The translations under genes and the position numbers were made by a program. A DNA stretch of 7,423 bases from Bacillota bacterium (GTDB taxonomy: Bacteria; Bacillota; Clostridia; Oscillospirales; Oscillospiraceae): contig JAEWML010000020.1 of NCBI GenBank assembly GCA_023393155.1, positions 1 to 7,423 on the forward strand. Direction: 5' to 3'. The stretch's first letter is position 1, and each line of letters starts with the position of its first letter. Shown one piece after another: positions 4,957-7,423 of this stretch. The notes below the pieces were generated by a model. The model saw nothing but the letters and a program-made list of their open reading frames with translations. It made no database searches and was not told where the DNA came from.

Positions 4957-4996
4957 GGCGGCGGTTTATACAAAAGTTTTAAGAGAGCCGTCTTTT
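4957..4996 (+). terminator. weak terminator candidate after remB
   Basis: GGCGGC (4957-4962) can pair with GCCGTC (4987-4992), including one G-U pair, and four Ts follow (4993-4996). The 24-nt loop and short T-run make it weak. If active it would separate the recF-remB transcript from gyrB. Confidence 0.3.
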
Positions 4997-5074
4997 GAAA
5001 TAACCTTGGTTTAAGAAATAAATGGCGATGCGGAGGCGGTTTTTGAGCAGGTTTCAAACGCGATAAAAATTGAC

Positions 5075-5131
5075 ACAGGGGCGGGGAGAAGCGGGCCTGC
5101 AAAATCGCGGGCCCGGCTCTGCTTGCCCTGT
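5075..5131 (+). other. GC-rich imperfect hairpin upstream of gyrB
   Basis: The outer arms ACAGGG (5075-5080) and CCCTGT (5126-5131) are exact complements. Inside them CGGGCC (5092-5097) pairs with GGCCCG (5110-5115) around a 12-nt loop, with further bulged pairing between the two. The element ends 6 nt before the GGAAGGAG ribosome site of gyrB and shows no T-run, so it looks like a leader structure rather than a terminator. Confidence 0.5.
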
Positions 5132-5136
5132 TATAC

Positions 5137-5144
5137 GGAAGGAG
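5137..5144 (+). promoter_or_regulatory. gyrB Shine-Dalgarno
   Basis: GGAAGGAG ends 7 nt before the ATG at 5152, supporting that start for gyrB. Confidence 0.85.
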
Positions 5145-5151
5145 AAACCAA

Positions 5152-7104
5152 ATGGCAGAAAACGAGACACTGAATCCCACCACGGTGGGCGCGGAAAATG
5201 AATACGACGCATCCGAAATTCAGGTGCTGGAAGGTCTGGAGGCCGTTCGCAAGCGGCCCGGTATGTATATCGGGTCCACATCCTCCTCGGGTCTTCATCA
5301 TCTGGTCTATGAGATTGTAGACAACGCCATTGACGAGGCTCTGGCGGGCTGCTGCACGGATATTCTGGTGCAGATCAATGCTGACGGGACAATTACCGTG
5401 GTGGACAACGGACGGGGTATCCCCGTGGACATTCAGGCCCAGACGGGAAAGCCTGCGCTGGAAGTGGTTTACACTGTGCTTCACGCCGGCGGAAAGTTTG
5501 GCGGCGGGGGCTATAAGGTTTCCGGCGGACTGCATGGCGTTGGCGCCAGCGTGGTAAACGCCCTGTCTGAATGGCTGGTGGTTCAGGTCCACCGGGACGG
5601 AAAAATTTACGAAATGCATTTTGCCCGTGGTGAAATCACCAAAAAAATGGAGGTAGTGGGCACTACCGACCACACCGGCACCACCGTCACCTTCAAGCCT
5701 GACCCCGAAATGTTCCGTGATACCACGGAATATGAATATGACATTCTCCATACTCATATGCGGGAGCAGGCGTTTTTAAACGCAGGCTTGAAAATTAAGG
5801 TGGCCGATTTGCGGGAAGGCCGGGAACAGGCCGACGAGATGTACTACGCTGGCGGCATCCGGGAGTTTGTCACGTTTCTGAACCGCACCAAGGACCCCAT
5901 CCACTCCGATGTGATTTATATGTGCGGCAGCAAGGACGATTCCATGGCGGAAATTGCCCTGCAATATCACGACGGGTATAACGAAACCATGCTTTCCTTC
6001 GCCAATAATATTCACACCCCAGAGGGTGGTATGCACGAGGAGGGCTTCAAGCGCGCCCTTACCAACGTGCTGAACAACTACGGCAAGAAAATCGGCATGC
6101 TGAAGGAGGGCGACAAGGTTTCCGGCGAGGACTGCCGGGAGGGCCTGACCTGCATCATTTCCGTAAAACTGACCGATGCCCAGTTTGAGGGCCAGACCAA
6201 AGCAAAGCTTGGCAATAGCGAAATCCGCACGCTGGTGAATGGAATTGTCTCCGCGAAGCTTGAAACCTATCTGGAGGAAAATCCTCAGGTAGGACGGATG
6301 ATTTTGGATAAATCCCTCACCGCCAACCGCGCGCGGGAGGCTGCCCGGAAGGCTCGGGAGTCCATCCGCCGGAAAACGGCGCTGGGCGGCGCGGCCATGC
6401 CTGACAAGCTGCGGGACTGCAACGAGGCCAACCCGGAGCTTACCGAGCTCTACATCGTCGAGGGCGACTCCGCAGGCGGCTCCGCCACACAGGGGCGGGA
6501 CTCCCGCTTTCAGGCGATTCTTCCCCTGTGGGGCAAGATGCTGAACGTGGAGAAGGCCCGGGCCGATAAGGTTTATGGCAACGACAAGCTCCAGCCCGTG
6601 ATTACGGCGCTGGGAGCGGGCATCGGAGAGGAATTTGACGTCTCCCGCCTGCGCTATCACAAAATCGTCATTATGGCGGATGCGGACGTGGACGGTTCCC
6701 ATATCCGCACGCTGCTTCTGACCTTCTTCTTCCGCTTCATGCGGCCGCTGGTGGAGCAGGGGTATGTGTACGCCGCCGTTCCTCCCCTGTTTAAGCTGAG
6801 CCGGGGCAAGACTTCCCGGGTGGCCTATACGGAGGAGGAGAGCCGCGTGATCTCCACAGAGCTGAAGCAGGACAATCCCAATGCGAAGGTGGATATCAGC
6901 CGTTATAAGGGCCTTGGCGAGATGAACCCCCACGAGCTGTGGGAAACCACCATGGACCCGGAAAAGCGGACACTGCGCCGTATTACGCTGGACGACGCGG
7001 TGGCCGCCGACGAGACGTTCTCCATTTTGATGGGTGAAAAGGTGGAGCCGCGGAAGGAATTTATCGAGAAGAACGCGAAATACGCGGTCAACTTGGACTA
7101 TTGA
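5152..7104 (+). CDS. gyrB: DNA gyrase subunit B
   Basis: GyrB is the ATPase subunit of gyrase, which introduces negative supercoils ahead of replication forks. The 650-aa length is typical of Gram-positive GyrB, without the long insertion of enterobacterial GyrB. The GHKL ATPase shows [10 protein letters not shown] (N58), DNGRGIPVD (85-93) and the ATP lid [19 protein letters not shown] (113-131). The transducer carries [10 protein letters not shown] (348-357). The TOPRIM domain carries EGDSAGGSA (437-445) and DADVDG (510-515) with the metal-binding acids, followed by [10 protein letters not shown] (584-593). At the position of E. coli K447, usually Lys or Arg, this protein has W460 ([12 protein letters not shown]). 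gyrA follows 16 nt downstream, which separates this from a ParE paralogue. Confidence 0.98.
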   Translation: MAENETLNPTTVGAENEYDASEIQVLEGLEAVRKRPGMYIGSTSSSGLHHLVYEIVDNAIDEALAGCCTDILVQINADGTITVVDNGRGIPVDIQAQTGKPALEVVYTVLHAGGKFGGGGYKVSGGLHGVGASVVNALSEWLVVQVHRDGKIYEMHFARGEITKKMEVVGTTDHTGTTVTFKPDPEMFRDTTEYEYDILHTHMREQAFLNAGLKIKVADLREGREQADEMYYAGGIREFVTFLNRTKDPIHSDVIYMCGSKDDSMAEIALQYHDGYNETMLSFANNIHTPEGGMHEEGFKRALTNVLNNYGKKIGMLKEGDKVSGEDCREGLTCIISVKLTDAQFEGQTKAKLGNSEIRTLVNGIVSAKLETYLEENPQVGRMILDKSLTANRAREAARKARESIRRKTALGGAAMPDKLRDCNEANPELTELYIVEGDSAGGSATQGRDSRFQAILPLWGKMLNVEKARADKVYGNDKLQPVITALGAGIGEEFDVSRLRYHKIVIMADADVDGSHIRTLLLTFFFRFMRPLVEQGYVYAAVPPLFKLSRGKTSRVAYTEEESRVISTELKQDNPNAKVDISRYKGLGEMNPHELWETTMDPEKRTLRRITLDDAVAADETFSILMGEKVEPRKEFIEKNAKYAVNLDY

Positions 7105-7112
7105 GGGAGGAG
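7105..7112 (+). promoter_or_regulatory. gyrA Shine-Dalgarno
   Basis: GGGAGGAG begins immediately after the gyrB stop and ends 8 nt before the gyrA ATG. With only 16 nt between the genes, gyrB and gyrA are almost certainly one transcript. Confidence 0.88.
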
Positions 7113-7120
7113 AACCGAAC

Positions 7121-7423
7121 ATGAGTAAGAAACCGCAGTACGACCCCGAGGAGATTCGGTTCCCCAACCAGAAAATCGAGCAGTCCCCTCTGGTTACGGA
7201 GATGCAGAAATCCTATATCGAATATGCCATGAGCGTCATCGTGGGCCGCGCCCTGCCGGACGTGCGGGACGGATTGAAGCCTGTCCACCGCCGGATTCTG
7301 TACGCCATGTACGAGGACGGCCTGACCTTTGAAAAGGCCTTCCGCAAGTGCGCCACCGCCGTTGGCGACGTGCTGGGCCGGTACCATCCCCACGGAGACG
7401 CGTCGGTATACGACGCGCTGGTG
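7121..7423 (+). CDS. gyrA: DNA gyrase subunit A, N-terminal part
   Basis: GyrA is the DNA-cleaving subunit of gyrase. Only the first 101 codons are present; the frame is open at the window edge, and the catalytic tyrosine lies beyond it. The diagnostic block [20 protein letters not shown] (31-50), followed by [17 protein letters not shown], and the start of the quinolone-resistance region [16 protein letters not shown] (86-101) are clear. About ten residues precede the usual family start ([20 protein letters not shown]). The ATG at 7121 is supported by a strong Shine-Dalgarno. At the position of E. coli Ser83 this protein has Ala94, followed by Ser95; the Asp87 equivalent (D98) is kept. It is called gyrA rather than parC because it directly follows gyrB. 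Confidence 0.96.
   Translation, partial: MSKKPQYDPEEIRFPNQKIEQSPLVTEMQKSYIEYAMSVIVGRALPDVRDGLKPVHRRILYAMYEDGLTFEKAFRKCATAVGDVLGRYHPHGDASVYDALV

Larger units (their letters stand above)
4949..5151. other. remB-gyrB intergenic region
   Basis: This 203-bp gap contains a weak terminator candidate near its start and a GC-rich leader hairpin before gyrB. I find no strong sigma-A promoter. A TTGACA at 5070-5075 has no -10 at proper spacing. TTGAAA (4995-5000) with ATAAAT (5018-5023) has 17-bp spacing but a poor -10. Two tiny reading frames (15 codons at 4951 and 14 codons at 5022) are not credible as genes. Confidence 0.6.

Noticed and set aside
4951..4998. A 15-codon frame MLGGGLYKSFKRAVF after remB, with GGAG 8 nt upstream.
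   Set aside because: It is too short to judge, the GGAG is part of the remB coding repeat GGAGCTGGAGCTG, and the frame overlaps the terminator candidate.
5070..5075. TTGACA as the -35 of a gyrB promoter.
   Set aside because: At 16-18 bp spacing the sequence is GC-rich, with nothing like TATAAT. The hexamer also abuts the outer arm of the leader hairpin.
5776..7167. A 463-codon open frame on the minus strand opposite gyrB.
   Set aside because: It is a shadow of gyrB; the plus strand encodes a full, intact GyrB, and the minus product has no recognisable motif.

Overview
This window is the chromosomal replication-origin neighbourhood of a Gram-positive bacterium of the class Clostridia. The gene order is rpmH (leftward), then dnaA, oriC, dnaN, S4-domain yaaA, recF, remB/yaaB, gyrB and the start of gyrA (all rightward). 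That order, a remB homologue between recF and gyrB, the extended L34 start ([11 protein letters not shown]) and GC-rich codon use beside AT-rich intergenic DNA suggest an Oscillospiraceae-type gut anaerobe (Flavonifractor, Oscillibacter or Lawsonibacter neighbourhood). The genus is an inference from protein flavour; no search was run.

Left part (1-578): rpmH lies on the minus strand behind a near-consensus sigma-A promoter (TTGACA, 17 bp, TATACT). Its usual partner rnpA should lie just off the left edge. The rpmH-dnaA divergent region also holds two plus-oriented hairpin/T-run elements and the dnaA promoter, which has an extended -10 (TGGTATAAT). The short dnaA leader carries a hairpin next to the Shine-Dalgarno, and dnaA most likely starts at a TTG.

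Middle (579-4598): DnaA, the initiator, is followed by a 283-bp dnaA-dnaN intergenic region with the hallmarks of oriC. These are four strong DnaA boxes of the TTTTCCACA type, a perfect 10-bp inverted repeat around one of them, a GC cluster, six consecutive DnaA-trio triplets and an AT-rich unwinding zone. Then come the sliding clamp (dnaN), a 71-aa S4 RNA-binding protein and recF. The last three are packed with a 1-nt gap and an 11-nt overlap, which suggests translational coupling.

Right part (4599-7423): a near-perfect parS site sits in the recF-remB gap, placing a ParB loading site within about 2.6 kb of the origin. remB follows with a TTG start and strong RBS. A 203-bp gap with a weak terminator candidate and a GC-rich leader hairpin precedes gyrB, and gyrA follows 16 nt later and runs off the right edge. 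Together the genes cover initiation, clamp loading target, gap repair, origin segregation and supercoiling control.

The locus is conserved and largely ordinary. I see no unknown multi-gene system. The points worth a second look are the origin architecture, the plus-strand terminators with no plus-strand gene before them, the parS site, and quinolone-site residues in GyrA and GyrB.
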